Source: Antennarius striatus
Lineage: Eukaryota > Chordata > Actinopteri > Lophiiformes > Antennariidae
Length of the DNA: 64,000 nt
Direction of reading: 5' to 3'
Assembly (NCBI RefSeq): GCF_040054535.1
Contig: NC_090797.1
Span: 10,738,501 to 10,802,500, forward strand
How positions within the stretch are numbered: the first letter of the stretch is position 1; each line of letters opens with the position of its first letter. Of the stretch, positions 51,601 to 62,065 are shown in pieces. Below the pieces are notes generated by a model. It saw only the letters and a program-made list of their open reading frames with translations, ran no database searches and was not told where the DNA came from. The position numbers and the translations under genes were made by a program.

Positions 51601-53475
51601 GAGGAGTGTAAGTCAGAAAAAAGGTTGGATTACTGACAAGTAGTGAAAATGTGTCTACTGGTTGACTCTGGCTAAAAGTTAACTTGAGTTCTGTAATACA
51701 GTATTTTCTGCACTATAAGACACACTGGACTATAAGGCGCACCTTCAACATATGGATTATTTTAAAGCTTTTTTAAACATAAGGCGCACGGTCAGTTTTT
51801 TGAGAACATTTAAGAATTTTAGGTGCGCCTTAGAGTGAAAATATTTTAATTCGATGTTGACGTTGGGCTGAGTTATTGGCAGAATTCAGCTTTAAAACCA
51901 TTTGAATCAACTGATTGATTGAATATTTTACTCTCCATTTGCATAAAATGTCACAACAAACCGCTAGAATGCTTCGTCCCTTGGAATTCAAACAGTATTT
52001 AGCAGACTGCATAATAGTAAATTAATATTAGCAATGATAAAAATCCAAAAATTCTCTTGTATTTCTTAACATTAGCAGTACCTACAAAATGAGTTCCTTA
52101 TCTTAGAATTTTTAATTTGTCAGATAAGTAGCTAATAAAGATTAGCACAGGCTTTGTATTGCCTCCCCTAATCATTAGTGTTATCAAAATAAACATCCAT
52201 GCCTCCTGAAGGTATTAAACCTGTATATAGTAGTATGTATACTGCTTAAGATTGGAACTATGTCTCACTTTTAAACATTTAAACATTAAAGGACATTAAA
52301 TCTGGGACCTCCTCCCAGATATTCTGGGTTAATCCTCCCACATGGTTTTCTCTTCTTCTCCCTCCCACTTTCTCCTTCCCCCTCTTCTATCTGTGACTTT
52401 AAACTAATCCTACACGCTCCTCCTTATCAGCACCATCACTGGATCCTGAGTTGCTAATTCAGCAGAAATAATGGGGTGCTGGAAAACAAAGGGGTTGGAC
52501 GGTTTAAGGGGTTTGAGATGTGCTGGAGACCCACTCATAAATTAGCATGCTGGAGTGAAAAGAATTTTTTTTTTTTTCCCTCATGTGGAACTTTTTTTTT
52601 CATCTTCTCTGGAAGGCCGGCCTTGGTTATGAGGCTCAGGCTGGGTTTGTTTTCTCTGGCAACGTCAAGTTTCCAGAGCAGCACATTTCAGAAAGAGAAA
52701 AACTAAACAGCTCTGATCCGGCACTGAATCATTCTCCAGCACAGGACGGTAAAACTCAAGCACTGCTGCTTCACCTAGGATGATTAAAATCAAGACACAA
52801 CAATTACGGACGAGTAGTGCGATGCGCCTTTTAAAGGTGTGTTATTTCAACTCCGACAGGCTTTAGGCCGAGTTCAGCCTCATCTCAATTTATGGAGCCA
52901 CTAGAAACAGGAGAGTAATGGAGTTATTAGGAAGGAGTCCAAGGCTGCACACAGACTCCATCTGATTTATGCTGCTGTGGCTCCTGGAGGCCGGTGAAGC
53001 TGAAACCTGAAAACTGAACCGACACCAATCACTGCAAATAAAAAGTGAAGGCAGTTCAAACCGTTAACACTATGGGATGTCTGAAGTTGCAGTAATAAGT
53101 ACTATGGGAGACCTGATAGGAGACTGAAGTCAAACCACTACTAGTGGGACTTGGAGCTGCCTCTCCACACAAGAACGCCTGGTTTAAACCCGTCCTGCAG
53201 GCAGTGTGATATTCCAAATTAATTACACTTTAATTGAGCGTTTGGAAGGACTGGCAGAAGTGTGTTAGAACTGATGGTGCTTCTCTGCATGACTGGAATA
53301 CATCTGCAAGGACCAATACTTATAAAATAACAGCTATTTAGACACAAATAGATTGACTAACAATAACTAAGTTTGTATTAAAGATTAGACACAAATAGAT
53401 TGACTAACAATAACTAAGTTTGTATCAAAGACAGATATTCCCAAACTTTGTTCTGATATTTTGAAATGCAAGGTG

Positions 53476-53535
<60 letters not shown>

Positions 53536-53786
53536 CAGATGATGATCCATGACAGTAAAAGCGCACACAGCCTCTTTAACTGGACTCACACTTGAACTGC
53601 CCATTCCGGGATCGCGTCTGGAATTTGCCCCCTTTTCATGCGACTGCACTCCAAAAGCGCCCCAGAACACGAGCAGGGAGGGGGACACGTCCTCGAGTTG
53701 GTACCAGATCCACACTGTAGCCTCAAAAACACCAGGAAAATCACAGCAAACCTCACGAAACTGCGAGGCTGCGGGGAGGACCGCAT
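35245..53786 (-). CDS. lrig3: Leucine-rich repeats and immunoglobulin-like domains protein 3
   Basis: The gene is complete with 19 coding exons (minus strand, 5' to 3'): 53786-53590, 49530-49459, 49361-49287, 43461-43327, 43164-43021, 42863-42720, 42595-42452, 41487-41344, 39264-39184, 39054-38983, 38562-38491, 38245-38082, 37713-37378, 37295-37014, 36901-36425, 36293-36135, 36052-35912, 35822-35568, 35486-35245. They total 3336 nt, 1111 aa; human LRIG3 is about 1119. LRIG proteins are single-pass membrane proteins that modulate receptor signalling (ErbB, Ret, BMP); LRIG3 acts in ear and neural crest development. The signal peptide is residues 1 to about 27. An LRRNT Cys cluster (CPPPCSC) starts at 34, and the LRRs span about 66-427. 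The LRRCT is exon 12 ([12 protein letters not shown]). Three Ig domains lie at about 482-593, 593-687 and 688-777. The transmembrane segment is about 807-832 ([19 protein letters not shown]) followed by [10 protein letters not shown]. The Ig2 and membrane regions are nearly identical to human LRIG3, which separates it from LRIG1 and LRIG2. The cytoplasmic tail is much more diverged. Confidence 0.97.
37817..37833. repeat. Poly(G) tract in lrig3 intron 12
   Basis: A run of about 16 G on the plus strand (poly(C) in the transcript), roughly 100 nt upstream of the acceptor of the Ig1 exon. A similar shorter G run is at about 36992-37004, next to the donor of the Ig2 exon. Confidence 0.9.
39850..39900. 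repeat. (CA)n / (CGCA)n microsatellite
   Basis: CA units flank a central block of CGCA repeats (about 39867-39885) in lrig3 intron 8. Confidence 0.9.
40968..41103. mobile_element. Palindromic MITE, copy 2 (one end missing)
   Basis: It matches the right half and centre of copy 1 (AATGGCCTATTCGAAAGCC, ATATATAAGGCGCACTGTCA, GTGCGCCTCATAGTGCGG). The left terminus with CAGTATTTTC is absent. It lies in lrig3 intron 8. Confidence 0.8.
42604..42654. repeat. (CA)n microsatellite at the lrig3 exon 7 acceptor
   Basis: About 24 CA units on plus, read as (TG)n in the lrig3 transcript. It ends only 8 nt before the first base of exon 7 (42595), in the 124-bp intron 6. It occupies the place of the polypyrimidine tract. 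Confidence 0.95.
44288..44434. mobile_element. Palindromic MITE, copy 3 (inverted)
   Basis: Starts ACGGTGTTTTCCGCACTATA and ends with the complementary GTAGTACGGGAAATAATGTA. The asymmetric centre (AGAATAGGCCATTCGTTGA) is the reverse complement of that in copies 1 and 2, so it is inserted the other way round. It lies in lrig3 intron 3. Confidence 0.85.
47040..47340. promoter_or_regulatory. Candidate conserved non-coding element F (lrig3 intron 3)
   Basis: A repeat-free, evenly composed block with CAATTAATTAAG (47217-47228) and a GAGGTCAAAG nuclear-receptor-like half-site (47291-47300). Intronic enhancer function is inference. Confidence 0.3.
50080..50400. repeat. Dispersed-type repeat with TCCG microsatellite and hairpin
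   Basis: It begins with a (TCCG)n-like run (GTCCGTCCGTCCGTTCGT, 50103-50120), continues through an AAAGATGAAAC-type A-rich region, and ends with GTAGGTCA direct repeats and a perfect 17-nt inverted repeat (50302-50318 with 50341-50357). The layout suggests an interspersed element, but I cannot name the family. Confidence 0.5.
51697..51846. mobile_element. Palindromic MITE, copy 4
   Basis: Starts TACAGTATTTTCTGCACTAT as copy 1 and ends GGTGCGCCTTAGAGTGAAAA. The right terminus is slightly degraded. It lies in lrig3 intron 1. Confidence 0.85.
53338..53431. repeat. 47-bp tandem duplication
   Basis: Two head-to-tail copies, 53338-53384 and 53385-53431, differ at a single base (ATTA versus ATCA near the end). 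It lies in lrig3 intron 1, just left of the (TA)n tract. Confidence 0.95.
53479..53533. repeat. (TA)n microsatellite, about 26 units
   Basis: Uninterrupted TA tract in lrig3 intron 1, about 57 nt downstream of the exon 1 donor. The Tyr-Ile frame across it is an artefact. Confidence 0.98.
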
Positions 53787-54180
53787 TTTCTCCGGCTGTA
53801 CAGGAGAACACCCCACTTCAGTTGTGTCCTCAGATGAAGCGCAACTAATCCAAAGAGTGAGAAGTCACCGAAAAATCCCAAACGTGATGCTGCTGATCGA
53901 CGCAAACGATCCTTAAATCCAATCCCGTGGAGTTCTGAAAACCGGACGGCTGGAATGTTGAAGAAAACCGTTCTTCTGAAACTTGTCCATTCCCGTGGAG
54001 AAACTTTTCTGCGGTGCGCCTCGCTAGTGCTGTTGGGGCAACTTGTGCTGTGCAGGATTCCCACAGCGCAGCGTGAGCGCACAGCAGAGGTATGCAGGGG
54101 GCGGGACCACTGGACCACCGGGAGCCTGGGACTTGTAGTCCTTACTGCCCCTGCAGCATGCATGCTGGCATTGGAAATAA
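53787..54180 (-). promoter_or_regulatory. lrig3: lrig3 5' UTR and promoter region
   Basis: This is the most CpG-rich sequence in the right half of the window. It contains a GC box (GGGGCGGGA, 54097-54105) and, on the minus strand, ACTACAAGTCCCAGGCTCC (54121-54139), which closely follows the ZNF143/Staf extended motif. No TATA box is evident. The transcription start is not determined. Confidence 0.5.
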
Positions 54181-54219
54181 ACCAAATGATTTGAGCTGTT
54201 TTAGAAACCACAAAGAGTA

Positions 54220-54306
54220 TTTAATTTAATTTAATTTAATTTAATTTAATTTAATTTAATTTAATTTAATTTAATTTAATTTAATTTAATTTAATTTAAT
54301 TTAATT
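54220..54306. repeat. (TTTAA)n microsatellite, about 17 units
   Basis: Perfect pentanucleotide array immediately upstream of the lrig3 promoter region. Confidence 0.97.
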
Positions 54307-54418
54307 TTACTTTATAAATTTCGTATGCTTGGTTATTGGATATAATAATCCCAACACAGATCATTTGTTAACATTTCATACTAGAATAAATAAATAATAA
54401 ATAAATAAATAATAAATC

Positions 54419-54456
<38 letters not shown>
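54419..54456. repeat. (GAT)n microsatellite, about 12 units
   Basis: Perfect triplet run, preceded by an imperfect (AAAT)n stretch at 54387-54416. Confidence 0.95.
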
Positions 54457-54457
<1 letters not shown>

Positions 54458-57230
54458 TTTGCAGCAGGAATCAGTGTGCGTAGAATTGGAAGAAAAATCA
54501 GATAAGACAGAGGGCCATGCTTCACTTTGTATACGGACACAAGTTCAGCGTCCTAAAAGGTAAAATCACTAACAGGCTTTAATTAACATTCTGCTCTTGA
54601 AGGACAGCTGATTTTTTTTTTCTCATTTACAATTTAAAAGGTTTGTTCTCCAGTTTCATTTCCATATTAAAAGCCCCTTCATGCGATATTCATTCTCAAA
54701 CAGATGTGTTAACTTCCCCTCAGGCAAAATGCTGAACAGCTTCCTGTTGACAAAGGTCATGCTTTCCCTGCCCATTGTAAAATCCTCCTCAGTTATGCTC
54801 ATCAATCAGCTGTCATGCAGAAGAAAACCACACTAATCTTGATAGTCATTGAATTAAAAATAAATGTCGGGGAGTATTATATCCTTGAAAGATATAAAAC
54901 ATATCTTGATGAGTGCTAAAACTTAAAAAAAAAATCCCCATCTAGTGTTTAAAATTCATAGTTATATTTATTGAAAGATAGAATTCTGCATCATTTTAGG
55001 GACCTGTGCACCCCCAGGCATCAGTTTAATTTACTACCATCTTAAGTGTTTGGGGACAAAATTGCTCACGATGTTACATGAGAGTTAAACTAAATTTTAA
55101 AAAGTTCACTGCAACAAAATAATATCTCATTCTCAAAAGTTTCAGGAAATAATCACTGATTTGTTTGCACAGTCTTTGCTGCTAAGTTCATGGTAGCCTG
55201 TAAGACAAATAGCTTAATGTGAGTAATTTACAAAGCTAAATAATGTGCATGATTCAACCTTAAGGATTAGTTATGTTACGAAATGGATGAAGCATTGTCT
55301 GCTCATAAGCAGATCCTTAAATGCCAATGTGATTTGATTTATCTAGGCCTTTATATACACACTAGGCCGCATACATTTGACTGCATTTTTATCATTTAGG
55401 CTAATGTATTGGCAACCGCTGTGATTTATATTATGGTCCCATTGCATTATTATACAAACATTCTACTCAATTTGTCTCAGTTGACTGCCACACAGCAGTG
55501 TCTGTCAGCTGGTTATAAGAATATAAGAATGGTTTTTGTTGTTTAACCCGCTGTACGTGAGGTTTTTCTAAAATCAAATGTTTCTACACACATAATTAAT
55601 TATTTTCCACGTTCCAGCTCTCTATTATGTGAGATTATTTCTGGAGTTACACTTCATGTTTTACACTTCACTAATTTCAACCAAAAGATTTCAACACTTT
55701 TACTGACTTTTCTAATCACAACAGATGAACTTGTGTTCTTGTGTAATGTTTCGTCTTTGTTATCAATAAACATCTGTATCACCATCCATTAGTACCATTA
55801 GTACCTCAATAGACAGGACTGTCGTGAGGCTGTTCCTTTGAGGATTGTTCTTACATTGCAGGTGATTAGTGATAAGCAATGCTTTTGTTTGTTTGACAGC
55901 TGGGACAGAGTTTACCGCTCAATCAGCTTCTCCAAGGTGTGAGTTTCTTCACTTGGTCAGGTAGACAACTCCTCTGTACTGAAAAAGGTCACATGGCAAA
56001 GATACACTTAATGAGGGGTCACTAAGTAACCAAGGAAGTACATCATTTATTAACACGATATGAGGTGAAATATTATTTCCACCATGTACTTGCTTGGATT
56101 CCGTTGTTTTTACTGCTGCTGAGGAGGCGATTCTTTCTAAAACCAAATTTCCACTATCATTAACATTGTTGGATGTTGTATGTGTTGACGTTCTCTCTGC
56201 ACAAACTGATTCCCGTGAACCAATAGTTAAGGCCCGATGGAGTCACATGGTCTACAGACCGCCCTTGTATATAAAGATGTTAACGCCTGAAGCAACTTAC
56301 ATTTAAGATGTAGCACATTTCCTGTTACTATTACTGCTGCTCCATTTGCTATAATCTTCAGATGTTTTTAATTTAATAAAATTCAATAAGTAATCAATAA
56401 ACTTCACTTTGCCAGAAAAAAACTGGCTGTTAGACGACATATTGATTGTACATCCTGCTTAGGGTGACAGATTGAGCATCAAGCGATTTGATGATTTACT
56501 ATTGTACAATAATGAAAACTGATTCCTTTTACTGCTGTCATTGGTTATTATATCATTTGTATAAACTTATTAATCCAGCGGCATATCATTTTATTTTAAC
56601 TAATTATTTTGTGATGTCTAAGGGTACAACTGGCTGAAACATTATTTAAATAAATTTTTTTCTGCAGATAAATTACGAAGAATTGAAAAAAAAAAAAGTC
56701 CCACTGGGTTAATCAACAGGACTGGTCATAATTTACTTCTTTTTCCTCTTTGGTGTGTTGACTTCTCAGCAGGGAAGAAACAAACAAAAACACCAACGTA
56801 GCAGGAATCTAGGGCAGGAATGGCATGTTGGAGCATTTTGCCTTCTTGCAGTGATTGATTAGATCCCTGCAGACTCCTGCAGGATTTTGGGAGAGCAGGG
56901 GGGGGAATTGCACGGTCCCAATAGACCCACTCATCGTTGAGCTGATTGCTTCCTCATGGTCTACTCTGCTGAGGCCTCACACTGGTAACCAACACCAGAC
57001 AGCAACAACACCTCCCTCTAGCTTGACAAGTTGTTTAATCTAGAGCCCAAGGAGAAAATCTTACCTCTATTTGAAGTATGTGCCAAAAATTCTGACTCCA
57101 ATTTTATTTTTTAACACTTTCTTACACTGTCATTCAGCTTGCTTATTATAATTTTTTTATTTGAAAGTTTTGAATACTTAGAATTGTCTCACAAAATTGT
57201 TTGGCTGGATGCTTGTGTCCATACCACCGG
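54457..57230. other. Intergenic, no gene seen
   Basis: AT-rich sequence upstream of lrig3. The few open frames (for example 56094-56306) are short and show no domain. Confidence 0.5.
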
Positions 57231-57560
57231 CACCTAAAGGTTCTCGCCCTACAATCGTTCCCACAGACTGACAGCGCTGATCCCATCATGCCTTCTGTCT
57301 GCACATTCTTAGCCGTGTGCTAAGCGAGCCTCAGCTTTCACATTCCTCTCCTGCTGAAATCATATTTTTTAGCCGCCACTGATTTGTTTGGTCACAGCGG
57401 CGCCTGCATGATAGATGTTTTTCAGGCTGTGAAACATCTCCCATACCCCTGTCTGCACCCCCCAGCCTCAGACAGTTTGGAGCATAGTTTGGATGTATGT
57501 GTAGGTCGGTCCATCAGTGAGTAACTGTTCCAGAACCTCTGCAGCACGAAGCACGCACAG
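57230..57560. promoter_or_regulatory. Candidate conserved non-coding element G
   Basis: Repeat-free, more GC-balanced block in AT-rich surroundings, about 3.5 kb upstream of the lrig3 start. A distal regulatory role is inference. Confidence 0.25.
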
Positions 57561-58189
57561 ATGTTGGCAGCGAGTTCTCTGGGCTGCTAATGCTGCATGT
57601 GGCTGGCAGCCAGTCATTATGCTCAGAATAGTAACAGTTCTGAAATATCCCTACCCAGCATGCCTAGCTCCAGGTATCACCCTCTGCCAGTAACAACATA
57701 CAGCCAGGGCATAGAATGGCTGATGGTATGTCTGCGTGGGCACGTGTTTTCAATGGATTCTGCTTATGTAAAGCTACAGAAGGCAAGTAGAAACAAAATA
57801 AATGAGTAAAACTATCTGTATTATTCAGTTTAAATGAAGGTTTTCATTTATCAAGTCTGAACGAGACTTAAAATATTCTTTTGAAGCGACTTTTTGTAGG
57901 TGGAGTGCTCTTCTTTGTTGGTTTAACAATAACCGCTAAAACTGTATTTTACAGGCCAAACTGAAAATACGTCACAAACCATGATTGTGTTGTAAACTTA
58001 ACCGAGTAGTTTTGTACCTAAACTTATCTGCAACAGTCAGCGGAAATGCTTTTCTGCATTTTTTTAAAGACTTTAACTGCATTCTGTGTATTATTTCTGA
58101 CTTAACTATGAAATGAGAATGTGAGTTTTAACAGCAGTGTTGGTGGACAACTCCAATCTGTGTGTTTTGGCATGAATTCATTTTTAAGT
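57561..58189. other. Intergenic, no gene seen
   Basis: Unique sequence without coding signal. Confidence 0.5.
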
Positions 58190-58640
58190 TTCCGGGTTAG
58201 ATTCCCTTCTGTGTGGAGTTTGGATGCATTGCCCGGGTCTGCGTGGGTTCTCCTCGGGTTCTGCGGCTTCCTCCCACCTCCAGAAACATGCACTTCAGGT
58301 GAATTGGTCAGTTCCAAATTATCCATAGGTGTGAGTGTGTGTGTGTGTGAGAGTGGTTGTCTGGCTATGTATGGCACTGCAATGAGCTGGCGATGTGTCC
58401 AGGGTGTACCCCTTCTTTCTCCTGCAGGCAGCTGGGATAGAATTTAGCGTAGCCCATGACCCACAAACAGAAAAAGCAGCTGAACAATGAGACGTCTATG
58501 ATCATCTTGCCTTCAAGATGAATGAATGAATAAATTAATGCATGAATAAGTGAATGCATGAATAAATGAATGCATGAATGAATGAATGCACTAATGAATG
58601 AATGAATGCATGAATGAATGAATGAACGAATGAATTATTA
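58190..58640 (+). repeat. SINE body with (AATG)n tail, plus orientation
   Basis: The body includes GTGTGGAGTTTGGATGCAT, GTCTGCGTGGGTTCTCCTC, TTCCTCCCACCTCCAGAAAC, CAGGTGAATTGGTCAG, a TCCATAGGTGTGAGTG(TG)n segment, GAGCTGGCGATGTGTCCAGG and GGCAGCTGGGATAGAATTTA. The tail is an imperfect AATG array (about 58518-58633). This layout is a widespread fish SINE. The tRNA-like head of this copy is missing or unrecognisable, but is present at 19460. Confidence 0.75.
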
Positions 58641-60290
58641 TAAATAAAATGAAAAACGTCACTTGTTCTTTGTGGATATTTTTGACATCGCTTACAGTAC
58701 TAATTGTTTTGCTGTTGCAGTTCACGTCTATAGTGTTTTTGTCTACATCAGCCTTTTTTTCACAGCCCCAGCATGAAGCTGTTGACAGCGAAAAGCTTCA
58801 AATGAACCCTACTGGTCACCAAAGAACATAAGCATTATGAATTAATGTATGTATGCTACAGTTTTTTCTGTTCCTGATTACAGTCGACATTCATGATTAC
58901 CTTCAGAAGTGGTGCAAGGAAATCATGGTGAGTGATTTGTTCAGTGAGACCTTTGATTAACAATTTTGACAGCAAATCCACTTCTTTTTTTGTTTTGTTT
59001 TGTTTTGCGGATTGTAAAACTTACTTTGCATGGATTCATTATTTTAATGATTTCCTTTTGAATGATTTGCTGCCCATTTCTCAAAAAAACAAATCCAACT
59101 TTAAATAACTCATTTAAAGTGCATGCAGGCAGATTTGACAAACTAGAAAATGCTTGGTGGTGATGCTGCAGCAGCATTCATTTATTCGAATGAAAACATT
59201 TTCGGATATTATTCCATATATGTGTGCATAATCTCTGTGGAGGAGAGAATCTCTTCCCGTGCCGCCTTAAAGCTCATTCCAGGTGTCGAGATAGATTCCT
59301 CACCTCCAAACACAGGAGCATTTAAACGTCAGAACAGAGTATGAGTTGTCAAAGCTAAGCCTGTGTGAGGTTGATGCTGACGAGTGGCTGAGAGGCTCCA
59401 AAGTGGCCTGTGTTAAAGTCTGCGTTGTGTGGTCACCACCAATTACAAGTCACAGAGCCCAAAACAAAATGTCTGCTGTGTGTATTGGCCAAGAGGATAA
59501 ATGAGGCAGTGTGTGAAGCTCGGTTAGGATGCCTGCCTCTTATAATTAATGGGACAACTGCCTTTGGCATGGAGTGAAGTGGCCAAGACTGATGGCCTGA
59601 TTTGTCAACATTTGTCATTTCACTCCATTTCAGACCCCCACAGTGACACACGCACTGCTGAATACAGAAGACGCGTCATTCCATTAGTCTTACTTTTAAT
59701 CTTATTACTGCTATCAGTGTAAGTTACCTTAAATAACATCAAAAATCACAACACTGATAAATTCATCTTGGTTCAAGCTTAGAGCATATAGCACTCGGGC
59801 CTTAGGTGAGAGATGATTGTGATTACAGTATCTTTCACCATGAGGTGAATTTGTAGCAACTTTGTTACAGAAGTTTTATGTATTTGGCATTCAATAATAA
59901 TCCGGCTGCATGCAAGACACAGTGACCAAAAGTCGGTTCAATATCCAATTTAACTTTCCAATCAACCTTTTGCACTTTCCCTCACTGACATTTACTTCAC
60001 AACATTCTGTGGTGATTGACTTAATTAGTGTGTGGTCGTGTTTTACATGTTGATGCAAATGGATACGTGTACTAAACAGCTCAAATATAATGGATCATCT
60101 TGTCAGAGAAACATTAATAAATGATGTCTAAGTACTGTTTCAGAGAGGCTGACAGAGAATCTCAATGAAAATAAATGGTGCAGCCCTGTTAGAATGAAAT
60201 CTGAACATGACTGAAGGCAAAACTGTCCTGAATGGCCTAAAATTAAAGTGAGGCAAAAAACCTGCCAACAAGATAGGGCAAAATGTGATA
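58641..60290. other. Intergenic, no gene seen
   Basis: AT-rich unique sequence with no coding signal. Confidence 0.5.
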
Positions 60291-60540
60291 AACTGTATAA
60301 ACAGACAGACAGTAGATCCCTGAGTTTTGCACTGGGGTTTGAATCAGGGAAGATCAACCCAGGGGTCAAGACCTATCTCAGAATTCATGCTTTTTCATGA
60401 ACCCATCGATCAATTCACCTAAGATGCATGTTTTTGGAGGTGGGAAGAAGCTGGAGAACCTGGAGGAAACATATCTGAACACCGAACAGAATCAAACCCA
60501 AAACCACATAGTTAGACAGTGGCCTAGCTAGAGTTGCTTA
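60290..60540 (-). repeat. SINE fragment, minus orientation, degenerate
   Basis: CAATTCACCTAAGATGCATG, TTTTTGGAGGTGGGAAGAAG, TGGAGAACCTGGAGGAAAC and GAATCAAACCC are the reverse complement, in order, of the central part and B-box side of the SINE at 58190. Confidence 0.65.
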
Positions 60541-61940
60541 CACGCCAGTGATAACTACCTAAGTAATGGCAGCAAGTAAAGTATGCTCACCACCAATTTC
60601 CAATGACAAGTGGAAATGCATCCAATCTGTGTTCAAATCAGGAAAGAAAGGCCAGAATTCTGACCTCATTCTCAAAATGAATGAAAAAAAATACTGTTTT
60701 TGTTAAACATTAATAAATTCAACAGTTGAAACAAGCAAAATCAGGAATGTGATAACAGGAGGGTGGGGATATCTTAGTTTTCAGAGGAATTGTGTTCAGG
60801 GTCATTCAGGAGGACCTTAAAACATTATTGTCATGTAAACAAACAACCTAAATGCAACAAAAGTGTACAGTTTTAGGAGAATTGTTTGCTGTGTTAATGA
60901 TCTGTAACTTTTTCCCCTTTCCTCTAGTTTGAATCTGAAATGGTCACTTGAATCAAGTGAGGTTCTTTGTGCTACTGAAGGATGCTTAGACCCTCTGGCT
61001 ATAGAAATCAGGGGATTTTATTTTATAACACATTTTTTCTAGATATTACAGTTCAGGTATTTATGCTCCTTTAGCATCACAACTATCAAACACTTCTTTA
61101 GTCAAACTGCTGAAATTCTAATGGTCTCTTCCAGCTCCAGCTGTGCTCTGCTAAACAAGGCAGCAGTCATACTAGACCTCCTTCTTGCTGCGAACCTCCA
61201 ACTCCAGGACCCCCCACCTTCACACACTCACCTCACCCCTCCCACCAGAAAGAATCCGTGGTAGGTCCAGAGCAGTGATAAAGAAAGCCCAGCTGTTCAA
61301 ACAGTTGGAGGGAACACAGCAGGGATGGTTGGAGAGAAACATCAGCATATTTTCTCTATAGAATGAAAGTACAGTACATGTATATCAGTGTAGCAGCATA
61401 TAACCTGCCACACTCGACCACAGTTCTATTAGTTGTATTGTCCTTACGTACACGAGCTAATTTAAGAAAAAAGTTCCAGTGAAGAAGAAATGGAATCAAT
61501 GATAAATTAAAATGAAATTTTCTTTGCAGCTTTTGTACAAGAAAGAAGCTAAAACTGATGTCAACCAATACAAACTAGATCACAACCTTTGAAAGGTAAA
61601 CAAAAATCACAAAAAACATTGAACTGTAGTTTTATAAATTGTAGGTAATGTAGATGTTTAAACTGGTTTTTCAATCTTAGAAAATAATCAGAACAAGACT
61701 TGTGTTCTTAAGCTCTTAATGTCATACACAGTCATGGGTCCGCGGGACACTGGCGTTGCGCACGGAGTATCGCCTGCCTCACGCCTCCATTATTAGTCAT
61801 AAATTATCATTAATAGGTGATTTATTTTGAATACACAAGAAGAAATTAAGATATCTGATGGAGATAAGTGTGAGCAAGCTGTGAGACTCAGCTCACCTGG
61901 ACATTTTTGAATTCCATTTTTGTTTCAGCTCTTCCCCACA
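60541..61940. other. Intergenic, no gene seen
   Basis: Unique sequence. A small CpG-containing spot lies at 61738-61790. No coding evidence. Confidence 0.5.
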
Positions 61941-61947
61941 GGCAGAT

Positions 61948-62065
61948 TTTATTTATTTTTATTTAACCTTTATTTAACCAGGAAAAGTCCCATTGAGTTA
62001 CAACAACTCTTCTCACAGGGAGTCCTGGCCAAGACAGATGGCAAAGAGTTACAAAATAGACAAAG
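61948..62065. repeat. Dispersed repeat (TTTATTTAACC... type)
   Basis: TTTATTTAACCTTTATTTAA, CCAGGAAAAGTCCCATTGAG, TACAACAACTCTTCTCACAG and GGAGTCCTGGCCAAGA form a motif order I recognise as a common fish interspersed repeat. I cannot assign the family. Confidence 0.6.

Larger units (their letters stand above)
49531..53589 (-). other. lrig3: lrig3 intron 1
   Basis: A 4.1 kb intron separating the signal-peptide/LRRNT exon from the first LRR exon. It holds an inverted-repeat-bearing repeat (50080-50400), the fourth MITE, poly(T) runs near 52566-52577 and 52591-52599, a 47-bp tandem duplication and a (TA)n tract near its 5' end. Confidence 0.8.

Noticed and set aside
53425..53811. 128-aa frame with a Tyr-Ile repeat on the minus strand
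   Set aside because: It is the wrong frame over lrig3 exon 1 joined to the (TA)n tract.
61130..61280. C-rich stretch resembling a retrotransposon or coding remnant
   Set aside because: Three-frame reading gives early stops and no recognisable protein motif.
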